Positions 35,527 through 44,261 of a DNA stretch of 64,000 bases are shown in pieces (position 1 is the first letter of the stretch; every line of letters starts with the position of its first letter). Origin of the DNA: Prevotellaceae bacterium UBA2448. Its GTDB lineage: Bacteria; Bacteroidota; Bacteroidia; Bacteroidales; Bacteroidaceae. The stretch is taken from assembly GCA_002342585.1 (NCBI GenBank), contig DDQG01000017.1, positions 1 to 64,000 on the forward strand, in the 5' to 3' direction. A model generated the notes under the pieces. That model saw nothing but the letters and a program-made list of their open reading frames with translations, was not told the DNA's origin and searched no databases. The position numbers were made by a program, and so were the translations under genes.

Positions 35527-36141
35527 TTACTTCTTGATTTTAATAATTGAACCCTTACATCCTGGAACACTACCCTTAACGAGAAGGAGGTTGTGCTCTG
35601 GAATAATCTTAATAACCTGCAGGTTGTGTGTAGTAACCTGTTCGTCACCCATGTGTCCACCCATATGGAGGTTTTTAAACACACGTGATGGAGTGGCACA
35701 AGCACCAATAGAACCTGGTTTACGCAGACGGTCGTCCTGACCATGAGTTGCCTGTCCTACACCACCGAAGCCCCAACGCTTTACTACACCCTGGAAGCCC
35801 TTACCCTTAGAAGTTCCTGTAACGTCAACATAAGATGCATCGTTGAAGAACTCTACAGTGAGAACATCACCCAGATTGTACTCTTCGTCAAATGTGAACT
35901 CGGCCAAGTGTCTCTTTGGAGTTGTACTCGACTTAGCAAAGTGGCCTTTCATTGGTTTGCTTACGTTCTTCTCCTTGGCATCTTCGAAACCAATCTGAAC
36001 AGCAGCATAGCCATCTTTTTCTACAGTCTTAACTTGAGTTACAACACAAGGACCAACTTCGATAACAGTGCATGGCAAATTTTTGCCCTCAGCACTGAAA
36101 ACGGATGTCATTCCGATTTTCTTTCCTAATAATCCTGGCAT
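35527..36141 (-). CDS. rplC: 50S ribosomal protein L3
   Basis: 204 residues. MPGLLGKKIGMTSVFSAEGK start and the signature VTGTSKGKGFQGVVKRWGFG, with the loop GQATHGQDDRLRKPGSIGA that reaches the peptidyl-transferase centre. An assembly initiator of the 50S. Lies 43 bp after rpsJ. Confidence 0.98.
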   Translation of the reverse strand: MPGLLGKKIGMTSVFSAEGKNLPCTVIEVGPCVVTQVKTVEKDGYAAVQIGFEDAKEKNVSKPMKGHFAKSSTTPKRHLAEFTFDEEYNLGDVLTVEFFNDASYVDVTGTSKGKGFQGVVKRWGFGGVGQATHGQDDRLRKPGSIGACATPSRVFKNLHMGGHMGDEQVTTHNLQVIKIIPEHNLLLVKGSVPGCKGSIIKIKK

Positions 36142-36184
36142 TTCAATTAACTGTTTTAATAATTCTCGAATTTTTTCTTTGGTA

Positions 36185-36490
36185 TTAAACCTTAATCTCT
36201 ACTTCCACACCTGAAGGAAGTTCAAGCTTCATCAGAGCGTCAACAGTCTTAGTAGTAGAACTGTAGATGTCGATCAGACGCTTGTAAGTGCAAAGTTCGA
36301 ACTGCTCGCGTGACTTTTTGTTCACGAAAGTAGAACGGTTAACTGTGAAAATGCGCTTGTGAGTTGGAAGTGGAATAGGACCACTTACGATAGCATCAGT
36401 AGCGCGAACAGTCTTAACGATTTTCTCTGCAGACTTATCTACGAGAGTGTGGTCGTAAGACTTCAGCTTAATACGGATTTTCTGACTCAT
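36185..36490 (-). CDS. rpsJ: 30S ribosomal protein S10
   Basis: 101 residues. MSQKIRIKLKSYDHTLVDKS start and the loop signature AIVSGPIPLPTHKRIFTVNR. Part of the 30S head and, as NusE, of antitermination complexes. First gene of the S10 operon; here it follows fusA by 84 bp with no promoter box that I can identify, so it may be read from the str promoter. Confidence 0.98.
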   Translation of the reverse strand: MSQKIRIKLKSYDHTLVDKSAEKIVKTVRATDAIVSGPIPLPTHKRIFTVNRSTFVNKKSREQFELCTYKRLIDIYSSTTKTVDALMKLELPSGVEVEIKV

Positions 36491-36574
36491 TGTAATTTAT
36501 TATTTTGTTGTTAAACAGTAAAGGGTATGCAGGCAAAGAGTCGTTTACTCGCCTGCACCCTATACATTATTTAT

Positions 36575-38692
36575 TTATACCAAATCTGTGCGTCCGTTAC
36601 ACTCAGCGAGAACTTCCTTAGCGATAGTGCTGCTGACAGGAGCGTGGTGATCATACTGCATTGAAGAAGTAGCACGACCTGAAGTGATAGTACGCAGAGC
36701 TGTTACATAACCGAACATCTCGCCCAGTGGAACCATAGCCTTCACGATACGTGCACCAGAACGTGCATTGTCCATACCTTCTACCTGACCACGACGCTTG
36801 TTCAAGTCACCAATCACATCACCCATGTTCTCCTCTGGAGTAACAACCTCGAGTTTCATGATAGGCTCCATCAAAACTGGCTTTGCCTGAGCACATGCAT
36901 TCTTGTAAGCCTGACGTGCAGCGATTTCGAACGACAACTGGTCAGAGTCAACCGGGTGGAACGAACCATCCACGAGAGTAACCTTCAAGCTATCCATTGG
37001 GAAACCACCGAGCACACCGTTCTTCATAGCCTCCTGGAAGCCCTTCTGAACTGACGGGATGAATTCCTTTGGAATGTTACCGCCCTTCACCTCATCAACG
37101 AACTGCAGACCAGTTCCTTCAAAGTCGTCATCTACAGGACCTACGTTCACGATGATATCAGCGAACTTACCACGACCACCAGACTGCTTCTTGTAAACCT
37201 CACGGAGGTTAACAGTCTTAGTGATAGCTTCCTTATAGTTAACCTGTGGACGTCCCTGGTTACATTCAACCTTGAACTCACGCTTCAGACGGTCGATGAT
37301 GATATCGAGGTGAAGCTCACCCATACCGCTGATGACAGTCTGTCCGCTCTGTTCGTCAGTCTTAACTGTAAATGTAGGGTCTTCCTCAGCAAGCTTAGCG
37401 AGACCTACTGAAAGCTTATCAAGGTCTTTCTGAGTCTTAGGCTCAACAGCAATACCGATAACTGGATCAGGGAAGTCCATAGATTCCAATACGATTGGTG
37501 CATCCTCATCACAGAGGGTATCACCAGTGTGGATATCCTTCAGACCTACTACTGCACCAATATCACCAGCGCTGATTACATCAACTGGGTTCTGGTGATT
37601 AGAGTGCATCTGGAACAGACGGCTAACGCGTTCCTTCTTGCCTGAACGTGTATTATAAATGTAAGAACCAGCTTCAACCTTACCTGAGTAAACACGGATG
37701 AAAGTCAGACGGCCTACATATGGGTCTGTAGCAATCTTGAATGCGAGAGCAGAAGTCTTCTCATCCTCAGATGGCTTACGGTCTTCCTCTTCCTTAGTTG
37801 TAGGATTTGTACCGACAACAGCCTCAGTATCCAGAGGAGAAGGCAGGAAAGCACAAATATAGTCGAGCAGAGTCTGCACACCCTTATTCTTGAATGAAGA
37901 ACCACAGAGCATTGGAGTACAAGCCAACTGACATGTAGCCTTGCGGATAGCAGAGATGATTTCATCCTCTGTGATAGTTGAAGGATCATCGAAGAACTTC
38001 TCCATCAGAGCATCGTCAAACTCAGCAACTGACTCGAGCATCTTGCCACGCCATTCCTCTGCTTCAGCTTTCAGGTTGTCTGGGATTTCGATTATATCAT
38101 ACTCAGCACCCTGAGTCTCATCGTGCCATACAATACCCTTCATCTTGATGAGGTCAACCACACCCTTGAAGTTCTCTTCAGCACCGATTGGAATAACTAC
38201 AGGTACAGGGTTAGCACCGAGAACCTCCTTCATCTGGCGAACTACTTCAAAGAAGTCAGCACCGGAACGGTCCATCTTGTTTACATAACCCATACGAGGT
38301 ACATTGTACTTATCAGCCTGACGCCATACAGTTTCAGACTGTGGTTCAACACCACCTACTGCACAGTAAGTAGCAACAGCTCCGTCAAGTACACGGAGTG
38401 AACGCTCTACCTCAGCAGTAAAGTCAACGTGTCCCGGAGTGTCAATAAGGTTGAACTTGTACTTGTTACCATTCCAATTCCAATATGCTGTTGTGGCAGC
38501 AGAAGTGATAGTGATACCACGTTCCTGCTCTTGTGCCATCCAGTCCATTGTAGCACCTCCATCGTGTACCTCACCAATCTTGTGAGTCTTACCCGTGTAG
38601 AAAAGTATACGCTCTGATGTAGTAGTCTTACCGGCATCGATGTGAGCCATGATACCAAAGTTACGGGTCAGGTGCAGATCTTGCTTAGCCAT
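36575..38692 (-). CDS. fusA: Translation elongation factor G
   Basis: 705 residues, full-length GTPase translocase. G1 at about 16-25 (AHIDAGKTTT), G2 QERGITITSAATT, G3 DTPGHVDF and G4 NKMDRSGADF are all visible, then domains II-V (GELHLDIIIDRLKREF in domain III, GEMFGYVTALRTITSGRA in V). It moves tRNAs and mRNA after peptide transfer. Follows rpsG (51-bp gap); no tuf gene lies in this str operon. Confidence 0.98.
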   Translation of the reverse strand: MAKQDLHLTRNFGIMAHIDAGKTTTSERILFYTGKTHKIGEVHDGGATMDWMAQEQERGITITSAATTAYWNWNGNKYKFNLIDTPGHVDFTAEVERSLRVLDGAVATYCAVGGVEPQSETVWRQADKYNVPRMGYVNKMDRSGADFFEVVRQMKEVLGANPVPVVIPIGAEENFKGVVDLIKMKGIVWHDETQGAEYDIIEIPDNLKAEAEEWRGKMLESVAEFDDALMEKFFDDPSTITEDEIISAIRKATCQLACTPMLCGSSFKNKGVQTLLDYICAFLPSPLDTEAVVGTNPTTKEEEDRKPSEDEKTSALAFKIATDPYVGRLTFIRVYSGKVEAGSYIYNTRSGKKERVSRLFQMHSNHQNPVDVISAGDIGAVVGLKDIHTGDTLCDEDAPIVLESMDFPDPVIGIAVEPKTQKDLDKLSVGLAKLAEEDPTFTVKTDEQSGQTVISGMGELHLDIIIDRLKREFKVECNQGRPQVNYKEAITKTVNLREVYKKQSGGRGKFADIIVNVGPVDDDFEGTGLQFVDEVKGGNIPKEFIPSVQKGFQEAMKNGVLGGFPMDSLKVTLVDGSFHPVDSDQLSFEIAARQAYKNACAQAKPVLMEPIMKLEVVTPEENMGDVIGDLNKRRGQVEGMDNARSGARIVKAMVPLGEMFGYVTALRTITSGRATSSMQYDHHAPVSSTIAKEVLAECNGRTDLV

Positions 38693-38743
38693 AAATTCTT
38701 ATCTTTCTTTTTGCTTATTAAACTAATTACCTAGTTGCTTCGA

Positions 38744-39220
38744 TTAGAAACGGAAGTGAGCGAAGGCACGGTTAGCCTCAGCCATACGGTGCATATCTTC
38801 CTTACGCTTGAACGCACCACCCTGTTCATTGAAAGCATCCATAATCTCAGCAGCCAGTTTGTCAGCCATGCTCTTACCAGAGCGCTTGCGTGCAAACTGA
38901 ATCATATTCTTCATAGAGATAGCTTCCTTACGGTCAGCACGGATCTCTGTTGGAACCTGGAATGTAGCACCACCGATACGACGGCTCTTCACCTCCACCT
39001 GGGGAGTAATGTTATCAAGAGCCTTCTTCCAGATTTCGAGTGAAGACTGCTCTTCATTCTTCATCTTGCTTTCTACGCTCTTCAACGCATTGTAGAAGAT
39101 AGAGTAAGCGATACTCTTCTTTCCATCATACATCAGGTTGTTCACAAACTTTGTAACCTTCACGTCTCCGTACACTGGATCTGGCAGGATTACGCGTTTC
39201 TTTGGTTTTGCTTTTCTCAT
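38744..39220 (-). CDS. rpsG: 30S ribosomal protein S7
   Basis: 158 residues from the ATG at 39220 (MRKAKPKKRVILPDPVYGD), the normal S7 start; an upstream in-frame ATG at 39277 adds 19 unconserved residues and is rejected. The signature GDVKVTKFVNNLMYDGKKS is present. Head-nucleating 16S binder near the E-site; in E. coli it represses the str operon. Between rpsL and rpsG is 178 bp of A/T-rich non-coding DNA. Confidence 0.97.
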   Translation of the reverse strand: MRKAKPKKRVILPDPVYGDVKVTKFVNNLMYDGKKSIAYSIFYNALKSVESKMKNEEQSSLEIWKKALDNITPQVEVKSRRIGGATFQVPTEIRADRKEAISMKNMIQFARKRSGKSMADKLAAEIMDAFNEQGGAFKRKEDMHRMAEANRAFAHFRF

Positions 39221-39398
39221 TTTTTCTGTTTTGATTTTACTGTTGATTCGAGGTTGTGTTGCATCTTGTTTCTTCAACGATACACATTATATAATATATA
39301 CGCGCGTATCATTTACTCAACCTTAGCATTTCCAACAAATCAAATCATTTTCGGTTAAAAAACTGTTTTGTTTCGTTCTCCTTAACAACGGCTCCGGA

Positions 39399-39779
39399 TT
39401 ACTTCTTAGCCTTTGGACGCTTAGCTCCGTACTTTGAACGGCGCTGAGTACGACTGGCAACACCGGCAGTATCAAGAGCACCACGTACGATGTGATAACG
39501 TACACCTGGAAGGTCCTTTACACGACCACCACGCACAAGAACAATTGAGTGTTCCTGCAAGTTGTGTCCCTCACCTGGGATGTAAGAGTTCACTTCCTTC
39601 TTGTTTGTCAAACGAACACGAGCGACTTTTCTCATCGCTGAATTAGGTTTCTTAGGAGTTGTAGTGTACACACGAACACACACGCCACGACGCTGAGGAC
39701 ATGAATCCAAAGCAGGCGACTTGCTCTTATCCACCAACACCTTACGACCCTTTCTTACTAATTGTTGAATAGTAGGCAT
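39399..39779 (-). CDS. rpsL: 30S ribosomal protein S12
   Basis: 126 residues. Starts MPTIQQLVRKGRKVLVDKSK; the universally conserved PKKPNSAMRKVARVRLTNKK segment and the PGEGHNLQEHSIVLVRGGRV loop are intact. Lysines in this protein determine streptomycin sensitivity in other bacteria; here K is present in the TPKKPNSA motif, the sensitive-type residue. First gene of the str operon, behind a 275-nt leader. Confidence 0.98.
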   Translation of the reverse strand: MPTIQQLVRKGRKVLVDKSKSPALDSCPQRRGVCVRVYTTTPKKPNSAMRKVARVRLTNKKEVNSYIPGEGHNLQEHSIVLVRGGRVKDLPGVRYHIVRGALDTAGVASRTQRRSKYGAKRPKAKK

Positions 39780-40053
39780 TTTGTTAAAAATTTAAATTAT
39801 ATTATTACTATTTAATTTCAAATCAATTAAGCAGCTCATCATTCTATTACTCCACATTCCGGCTGCTTCGCTTTCGTAGCCTACCACCATTTTACCTTGT
39901 CATCTTACATAAAAGTCATCACGACCCAACATAAAAATCCTTTATGGCAGCCTATTCTACTACAGCATACTTCGTGTTTCGATTGTCTTTACAACCGTGT
40001 GCGCAGACAATACTTGCACCCATATAGGGCGCGCACTACTCCAAAAAGTGGTG
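39780..40053 (-). other. Long 5' leader of the str operon
   Basis: About 270 nt lie between the promoter's -7 box and the rpsL ATG, with no supported ORF. One imperfect hairpin (GGCTGC with GTAGCC, 39861-39881) can be drawn, as well as G/C-rich patches near 40005-40050. Long leaders before ribosomal operons often bind a regulatory r-protein; there is no proof of that here. Confidence 0.45.
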
Positions 40054-40086
40054 CAAAGGTACGAAAAATCTGCTGAACAACACAAA
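40054..40086 (-). promoter_or_regulatory. Promoter of the str-S10-spc-alpha supercluster
   Basis: On the minus strand: TTTG (40083-40086), 21 bp, then TACCTTTG (40054-40061). This is a full match to the Bacteroidales sigma-ABfr consensus TTTG-N19-21-TAnnTTTG. It is the only such full match I see upstream of rpsL, 275 bp before the gene. Confidence 0.8.
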
Positions 40087-40171
40087 TCTTATTCAAGAAA
40101 AAATCTCACCCCCCAACAAAAACACCTAAAAACCGTAAAATTTAACTTTATTTAACCCTATATTTACTTTC

Positions 40172-41254
40172 TTATGGGAAAATAAACTCAGTCTTCTCAA
40201 CACTCTGTCCATAAATAGTACGGAAATCATTCTTCATGGAGATAACGTTATAACCAGCCTCGCGCCATTTCTTCTCCCTGCGAGCCCCCTCCTCCAGGTT
40301 TGCATGGTCACGGGCATCATCATCAGCAACGAGCATAAACGTAGCAGTACGGTACTTCTTGTTACTCAGACAATAATTATGCATAGCCTCATCACCGCTA
40401 CTATTACCAAACGACAGCACAGGCACCTTACCTATCTCCTGCGAAATCTGTCTTACCTTATTAGTCTTCAGATTCTTTATAATCAGGCTGTCCGTGCGCA
40501 CCAAACACTCATCCTTACCCATAGTGTAGTCAACACCTGGGTTATTCCCCTGCTTATTTGACATAAGACACACATCCATTCCGACAACCTTATTTGGTTC
40601 CATACCAAGCGACTCCACCAGAGAACGACAAATGAAACGGTCAGAACCGGAAATAACATAACACGTAAAACCATTATCGTTCAGGTAATCGAACACCTCC
40701 AACATCGGTTTATAGAAACTCTGTCCGTAGGTCATACCCTTAAACCCGTTAGCCGGTTTAGCAGCATAAGCTTTCACGTATGCATCAAACTCAGCAAGAG
40801 TCATTCCTGCATAAGCCATAGCTGCAGCATGAGCATGCTTCATATCAAAGTGACTGGGCAGTGCCTTACCCTGACGCACAAAATCACGAATTTCTTGTGC
40901 AGTCTCTCTCACATCATCAGGTGCCTTATCCTTATACTCAGGGTCATCCAGAGCACGATACTCCAACATATTATATTCGAAATAAGTCGGATAAAGTTCC
41001 CCTATAAACGTACCGTCCATATCAAACGTTGCAATACGATCCTCCACCCGGATAAAATTGCTCGAACTCGGATTAGTCACATCAGCTACAAACTCCTCAA
41101 GAGTCTTCAATGCCGCACACTCGTTCCAAAGAGTGAAATACTCCTTCTGTGGCACCGAAACAACCTTCTGATCATTATCCTTGCCACTCAGCACAGAACC
41201 CTGCGCAACAGCACTCAACAGAACAAGAACAAAAAACACTGTAGCTTTCATCAT
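40172..41254 (-). CDS. Secreted HAD-superfamily phosphatase (phosphoserine-phosphatase-like fold)
   Basis: 360 residues. A signal peptide (residues 1 to about 19, ending VAQGS) predicts export to the periplasm. HAD motif I is TFDMDGTFIG with the nucleophile Asp78 and Asp80; motif II is the Ser of YVISGSDRF; motif IV is the GNSSGDEAMHNY acidic pair. The cap-like insert lies between I and II. Substrate unknown: a phosphomonoester such as a phosphorylated sugar, amino acid or nucleotide is likely. It has its own promoter and stands just after the pst genes, so a role in freeing phosphate for uptake is a reasonable inference but not shown. A start one codon later is possible. Confidence 0.82.
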   Translation of the reverse strand: MMKATVFFVLVLLSAVAQGSVLSGKDNDQKVVSVPQKEYFTLWNECAALKTLEEFVADVTNPSSSNFIRVEDRIATFDMDGTFIGELYPTYFEYNMLEYRALDDPEYKDKAPDDVRETAQEIRDFVRQGKALPSHFDMKHAHAAAMAYAGMTLAEFDAYVKAYAAKPANGFKGMTYGQSFYKPMLEVFDYLNDNGFTCYVISGSDRFICRSLVESLGMEPNKVVGMDVCLMSNKQGNNPGVDYTMGKDECLVRTDSLIIKNLKTNKVRQISQEIGKVPVLSFGNSSGDEAMHNYCLSNKKYRTATFMLVADDDARDHANLEEGARREKKWREAGYNVISMKNDFRTIYGQSVEKTEFIFP

Positions 41255-41276
41255 ATCAGTAATGTATCTTTCGTTG

Positions 41277-41307
41277 CAAAGGTACTACATTTTTTAAATA
41301 ATGCAAA
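41277..41307 (-). promoter_or_regulatory. Promoter of the HAD phosphatase gene
   Basis: Minus-strand TTTG (41304-41307), 19 bp, TACCTTTG (41277-41284), 23 bp before the ATG. Its -33 element overlaps the outer arm of the preceding terminator hairpin. Confidence 0.8.
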
Positions 41308-41332
41308 GAGCTGACAAAAATGTCAGCTCTTT
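41305..41332 (-). terminator. Terminator after pstB and the small membrane gene
   Basis: Perfect 12-bp arms AAAGAGCTGACA (41305-41316) and TGTCAGCTCTTT (41321-41332) with a 4-base A loop. It lies 11 bp past the 43-codon ORF. A near copy of the same stem occurs at 58348-58371. Confidence 0.85.
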
Positions 41333-41343
41333 ATTGTCGTGCT

Positions 41344-41475
41344 TTAAAAAACACCATTATGCAGAAGGCCCAAAAGTAGTACAAGAAGTGCGCCGAGGAC
41401 TTCGAGAAGAGCTCGTCGCCAGTTTTGCGGTTCTTCGTTAGGAATAGGGAGACGGGATAATTCTGAATATTTCAT
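41344..41475 (-). CDS. Small single-span membrane protein downstream of pstB
   Basis: A 43-codon ORF: ATG at 41475, TAA at 41344-41346. The N-terminal half is polar (MKYSELSRLPIPNEEPQNWR); the C-terminal half is a leucine-rich hydrophobic helix (ALLEVLGALLVLLLGLL) ending HNGVF. It begins 12 bp after the pstB stop and is followed after 11 bp by a terminator, so it is the last gene of the pst unit. I do not recognise a family. Its place is where phoU often lies. It could be an accessory subunit of the Pst transporter; that is inference from position. Confidence 0.6.
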   Translation of the reverse strand: MKYSELSRLPIPNEEPQNWRRALLEVLGALLVLLLGLLHNGVF

Positions 41476-41487
41476 ATATTTACAAGG

Positions 41488-42354
41488 TTAGCTGATGCCT
41501 CCGTTAAGGTAAGTTTTAGTGAGTTCATGCTTGGGGTTACTGAATACTTCTTTTGCATCGCCCTGCTCTATCACCTCTCCAAGATACATGAAGATGACGT
41601 AGTCGGCTATGCGCTGTGCCTGACGCAGGGTATGTGTAACCATCACGATGGAATAGTCGCGTTTGAGTTTTACAAACAGATCTTCGACGGTTTTGCTGGA
41701 AATAGGATCGAGCGCACTTGTCGATTCATCAGCAAGCAGGTAGCTAGGTTCTACGGCAAGCGAACGTGCAAGACAGAGTCGCTGTTGCTGACCTCCAGAA
41801 AGTTTATTGGCAGGCGAGTGAAGTCGGTCTTTCACTTCGTTCCACAGTCCCACAGCCTCAAGGTAGTGCTGCACGACAAGGTCGAGTTTGCGTTTGCCGC
41901 GCACTCCATGAATGCGGCATCCATAGGCAATATTGTCATATATGCTCATAGGCAGCGGACAAGGGCGCTGAGGCACAAGACCTATGTTGCGACGCAGTTC
42001 TGACATCTGTCCTGCATTGGCAGCAACAATATCCTGTTTGCCAAGGTTTACCTGACCATCAATCTTTACACCTTCGATAGAATCGACCAGACGGTTGAAT
42101 GTGCGCAACAGGGTGGTTTTTCCACAACCTGAAGGACCTATGATACAAGTGATTTTGTTTTGAGGAATCTCCACATTCACATCTTTCAGAATGTGGGTGT
42201 CGCCTATGCGTATGTTCAAATTGCGGGTTGTCAGATGAGTGTCTTCCAAACGAGGGAATTTTCTATCTACAACAAATGGTATATGAACCGTCCAAGGTAC
42301 TCGTTGAGTAAAATCGGTACCAAAAATATGTGGAATACTTATTGCTATACTCAT
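41488..42354 (-). CDS. pstB: Phosphate ABC transporter ATP-binding protein
   Basis: 288 residues. Walker A GPSGCGKTT (73-81), Q-loop region QRPCPLPMSIYDN, ABC signature LSGGQ (185-189) and Walker B LLADE (206-210) with the following STSALDP. About 38 residues precede the conserved start of the domain; this extension is unusual for PstB but no other ATG exists before residue 117. It powers phosphate import by PstA/PstC. It lies 168 bp downstream of pstA with its own promoter, and a small membrane ORF follows. Confidence 0.95.
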   Translation of the reverse strand: MSIAISIPHIFGTDFTQRVPWTVHIPFVVDRKFPRLEDTHLTTRNLNIRIGDTHILKDVNVEIPQNKITCIIGPSGCGKTTLLRTFNRLVDSIEGVKIDGQVNLGKQDIVAANAGQMSELRRNIGLVPQRPCPLPMSIYDNIAYGCRIHGVRGKRKLDLVVQHYLEAVGLWNEVKDRLHSPANKLSGGQQQRLCLARSLAVEPSYLLADESTSALDPISSKTVEDLFVKLKRDYSIVMVTHTLRQAQRIADYVIFMYLGEVIEQGDAKEVFSNPKHELTKTYLNGGIS

Positions 42355-42365
42355 ATGTGGTTTTA

Positions 42366-42416
42366 AAGTTTAAAAGTTCAAGAAGTTTAAAAGTTCAAGA
42401 AGTTCAAAAGTTCAAG
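42366..42416. repeat. Three tandem copies of a 17-bp unit in the pstB leader
   Basis: Two identical copies of AAGTTTAAAAGTTCAAG (42366-42382 and 42383-42399) and a third with one change (42400-42416), plus a decayed remnant to about 42428. They lie in the transcribed leader between the -7 box and the pstB start, and could form no strong stem. Confidence 0.9.
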
Positions 42417-42444
42417 AAATTTTCAAGTTTTTTGTTTTCGGGTG

Positions 42445-42477
42445 CAAAGTTACGGTGATTCAGGTGGTTTGTGCAAT
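42445..42477 (-). promoter_or_regulatory. Promoter of pstB
   Basis: Minus-strand ATTG (42474-42477, in GGTATTGC), 21 bp, TAACTTTG (42445-42452). The same ATTG with 21-bp spacing occurs at the porin-pst promoter. The imperfect -33 suggests dependence on an activator. Confidence 0.65.
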
Positions 42478-42496
42478 ACCATTTAACTAGTAAATC

Positions 42497-42518
42497 GCAT
42501 ACCTTAAGTTTGGTATGC
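42497..42518. promoter_or_regulatory. Candidate operator: GCATACC-N8-GGTATGC
   Basis: A perfect inverted repeat of seven bases either side of eight. Its TACC starts 47 nt above the pstB -7 box, the same distance as the dyads at the porin-pst and luxR promoters. Thirteen bases (AAGTTTGGTATGC) recur exactly at 46357-46369. Confidence 0.6.
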
Positions 42519-42522
42519 CGAC

Positions 42523-43368
42523 TCAAATTTTATTGCGTGAAAAACGGTTCATAATGAATCTGCCACTCAAGCTAAGTATAAGCACAATGGCTGTAAGCAC
42601 TACAGCTGCAGCATAGGCACGATCCTGCACTTCGAGTTGCGGAGCACTGAGTTGGAAGAACACACTAAGCGGCAAAGAAGCTGTCTGTTGCGTCAGACTC
42701 GTTGGAATGGAGTCGCTAAAGCCTGCTGTAAACATCACTCCAGCGGCATCGCCTATGGCACGACCAATGCCAAGCAAAGTGGCTGTAGCTATTGCAGGAG
42801 CTATCTGGCGCACTACTACGGTTATTGTCTCCAGACGTGTAGAACCGAGGCTATAACCAGCTTCGAGAATGTCCTGCGGAATGGTCTTCGCCACTTCGTC
42901 CATAGAACGGATGAAGATAGGTATTATTAGCAGTGTAACAACGATGATACCCCCGAGCAACGAGGTACGAAGTCCGAAGAATATCATGATAGTAAATCCG
43001 AAAGCACCATAAACGATGCTGGGAATGCCAAAAAGTATGTCGTAGGCAAGACGTGCCACGACACCCAGTTTGGGATGCGGTTTTAAATATACATTAAGGT
43101 AGAACACCACAGGAATGGAAACAAGGAGTCCCAACACAGTAGCACCACCAACAATATAGATTGAACCGACAATGGCATTAAGAAACCCGCCCTCCTTACC
43201 TATATAAAAACCACCACCTGGAAGCGACGACACCATCTCCCACGAGAGCACAGGCAGTCCGCGACGGAACACCGACCAGATGACGCTGACCACGAAGAAG
43301 AGCACCAAAGCGATGGAGGCATACATAAGAGCCTTCCATATTTTTTCTATTACTATAGCTCGTTTCAT
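42523..43368 (-). CDS. pstA: Phosphate ABC transporter permease PstA
   Basis: 281 residues, six predicted membrane helices. The permease motif GYSLGSTRLETI...QIAPAI (EAA loop, contact with PstB) is in the middle. Starts inside the end of pstC (4-bp overlap), so the two are translationally coupled. Forms the inner-membrane phosphate channel with PstC. Confidence 0.95.
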   Translation of the reverse strand: MKRAIVIEKIWKALMYASIALVLFFVVSVIWSVFRRGLPVLSWEMVSSLPGGGFYIGKEGGFLNAIVGSIYIVGGATVLGLLVSIPVVFYLNVYLKPHPKLGVVARLAYDILFGIPSIVYGAFGFTIMIFFGLRTSLLGGIIVVTLLIIPIFIRSMDEVAKTIPQDILEAGYSLGSTRLETITVVVRQIAPAIATATLLGIGRAIGDAAGVMFTAGFSDSIPTSLTQQTASLPLSVFFQLSAPQLEVQDRAYAAAVVLTAIVLILSLSGRFIMNRFSRNKI

Positions 43369-44255
43369 TTGTTTTCCATTTTACGTAATACAAGTCGTGA
43401 GAACAGGTTGAAACCCAACACTACAAAAAAGAGGATGAACGCAGCAAACATAAGCGCACTCTCGTAAAGGGGCAACGACAACATCTCGCCATAATTATTC
43501 GCTATAAGTGCCGGAATAGGATAGCAGGCATCAAGCAGAGACGAAGGAACAATGGCAAGGTTTCCGCACACCATGATGACAGCAATGGTCTCGCCCAACG
43601 TGCGACTGGCAGCAAGCACTACGGCAGCAATGACACCAGGAGCAGTCTGACGCAAGATGACATCCTTGGTAGTTTGCCAGCGAGTAGCACCCAACGACCA
43701 GGCAGCCTCACGTATTTCGCGACCTACATTGCTGAATATCTCAATAAACAGGCTGACCAACAACGGAATGACCGTAACTCCAAGTACGACTCCAGTAGCC
43801 AACACCGTGTAACCGCTACTGTCGTGACGCAACGACGGAGCTACCACATCCGACACCCATGGTACGATGACCAACATACCCCACACGCCATAGATGACCG
43901 AGGGCAGACCAGCCAAAATGTCGAGAAACGGAAAGACGTATCGCTTCACAACCGAATGAGCATATTCCGTAAGGTAGATAGCCATAAGCAACGAAATAGG
44001 AATAGCGATGCCCAATGCCAGGAGCGACACATAAAGCGTGCCCATAAGGAAAGGGAAAAAGCCGAACTTATCAGCCATCGGTCGCCACTCGCCCTCCGTG
44101 AGCAAATCCCACAGAGAATGCTCCTGCAGGATTGGTACCGACTTCAGGTAGAGTCCTACAGCCATTGCCACTACAAGTAGCAGGCTGCTGATGGTCATAA
44201 TGGCCATCAGCTGCTCTGCAATACGGTCTTTAAGCAAACGATTGTTTTTCTTCAT
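43365..44255 (-). CDS. pstC: Phosphate ABC transporter permease PstC
   Basis: 296 residues. Six membrane helices; the first follows a basic N-terminus (MKKNNRLLKDRIAEQ). The EAA loop is EIREAAWSLGATRWQTTKDV. It pairs with PstA. It begins 6 bp after pstS. Confidence 0.95.
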   Translation of the reverse strand: MKKNNRLLKDRIAEQLMAIMTISSLLLVVAMAVGLYLKSVPILQEHSLWDLLTEGEWRPMADKFGFFPFLMGTLYVSLLALGIAIPISLLMAIYLTEYAHSVVKRYVFPFLDILAGLPSVIYGVWGMLVIVPWVSDVVAPSLRHDSSGYTVLATGVVLGVTVIPLLVSLFIEIFSNVGREIREAAWSLGATRWQTTKDVILRQTAPGVIAAVVLAASRTLGETIAVIMVCGNLAIVPSSLLDACYPIPALIANNYGEMLSLPLYESALMFAAFILFFVVLGFNLFSRLVLRKMENK

Positions 44256-44261
44256 GATTGG

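Noticed and set aside
39221..39277. An upstream start for rpsG
   Set aside because: Adds 19 residues not seen in S7; the ATG at 39220 gives the standard protein.
39298..39309. ATACGCGCGTAT palindrome between rpsL and rpsG
   Set aside because: A 12-bp palindrome in a long A/T-rich gap; no promoter or second copy, so not worth a claim.
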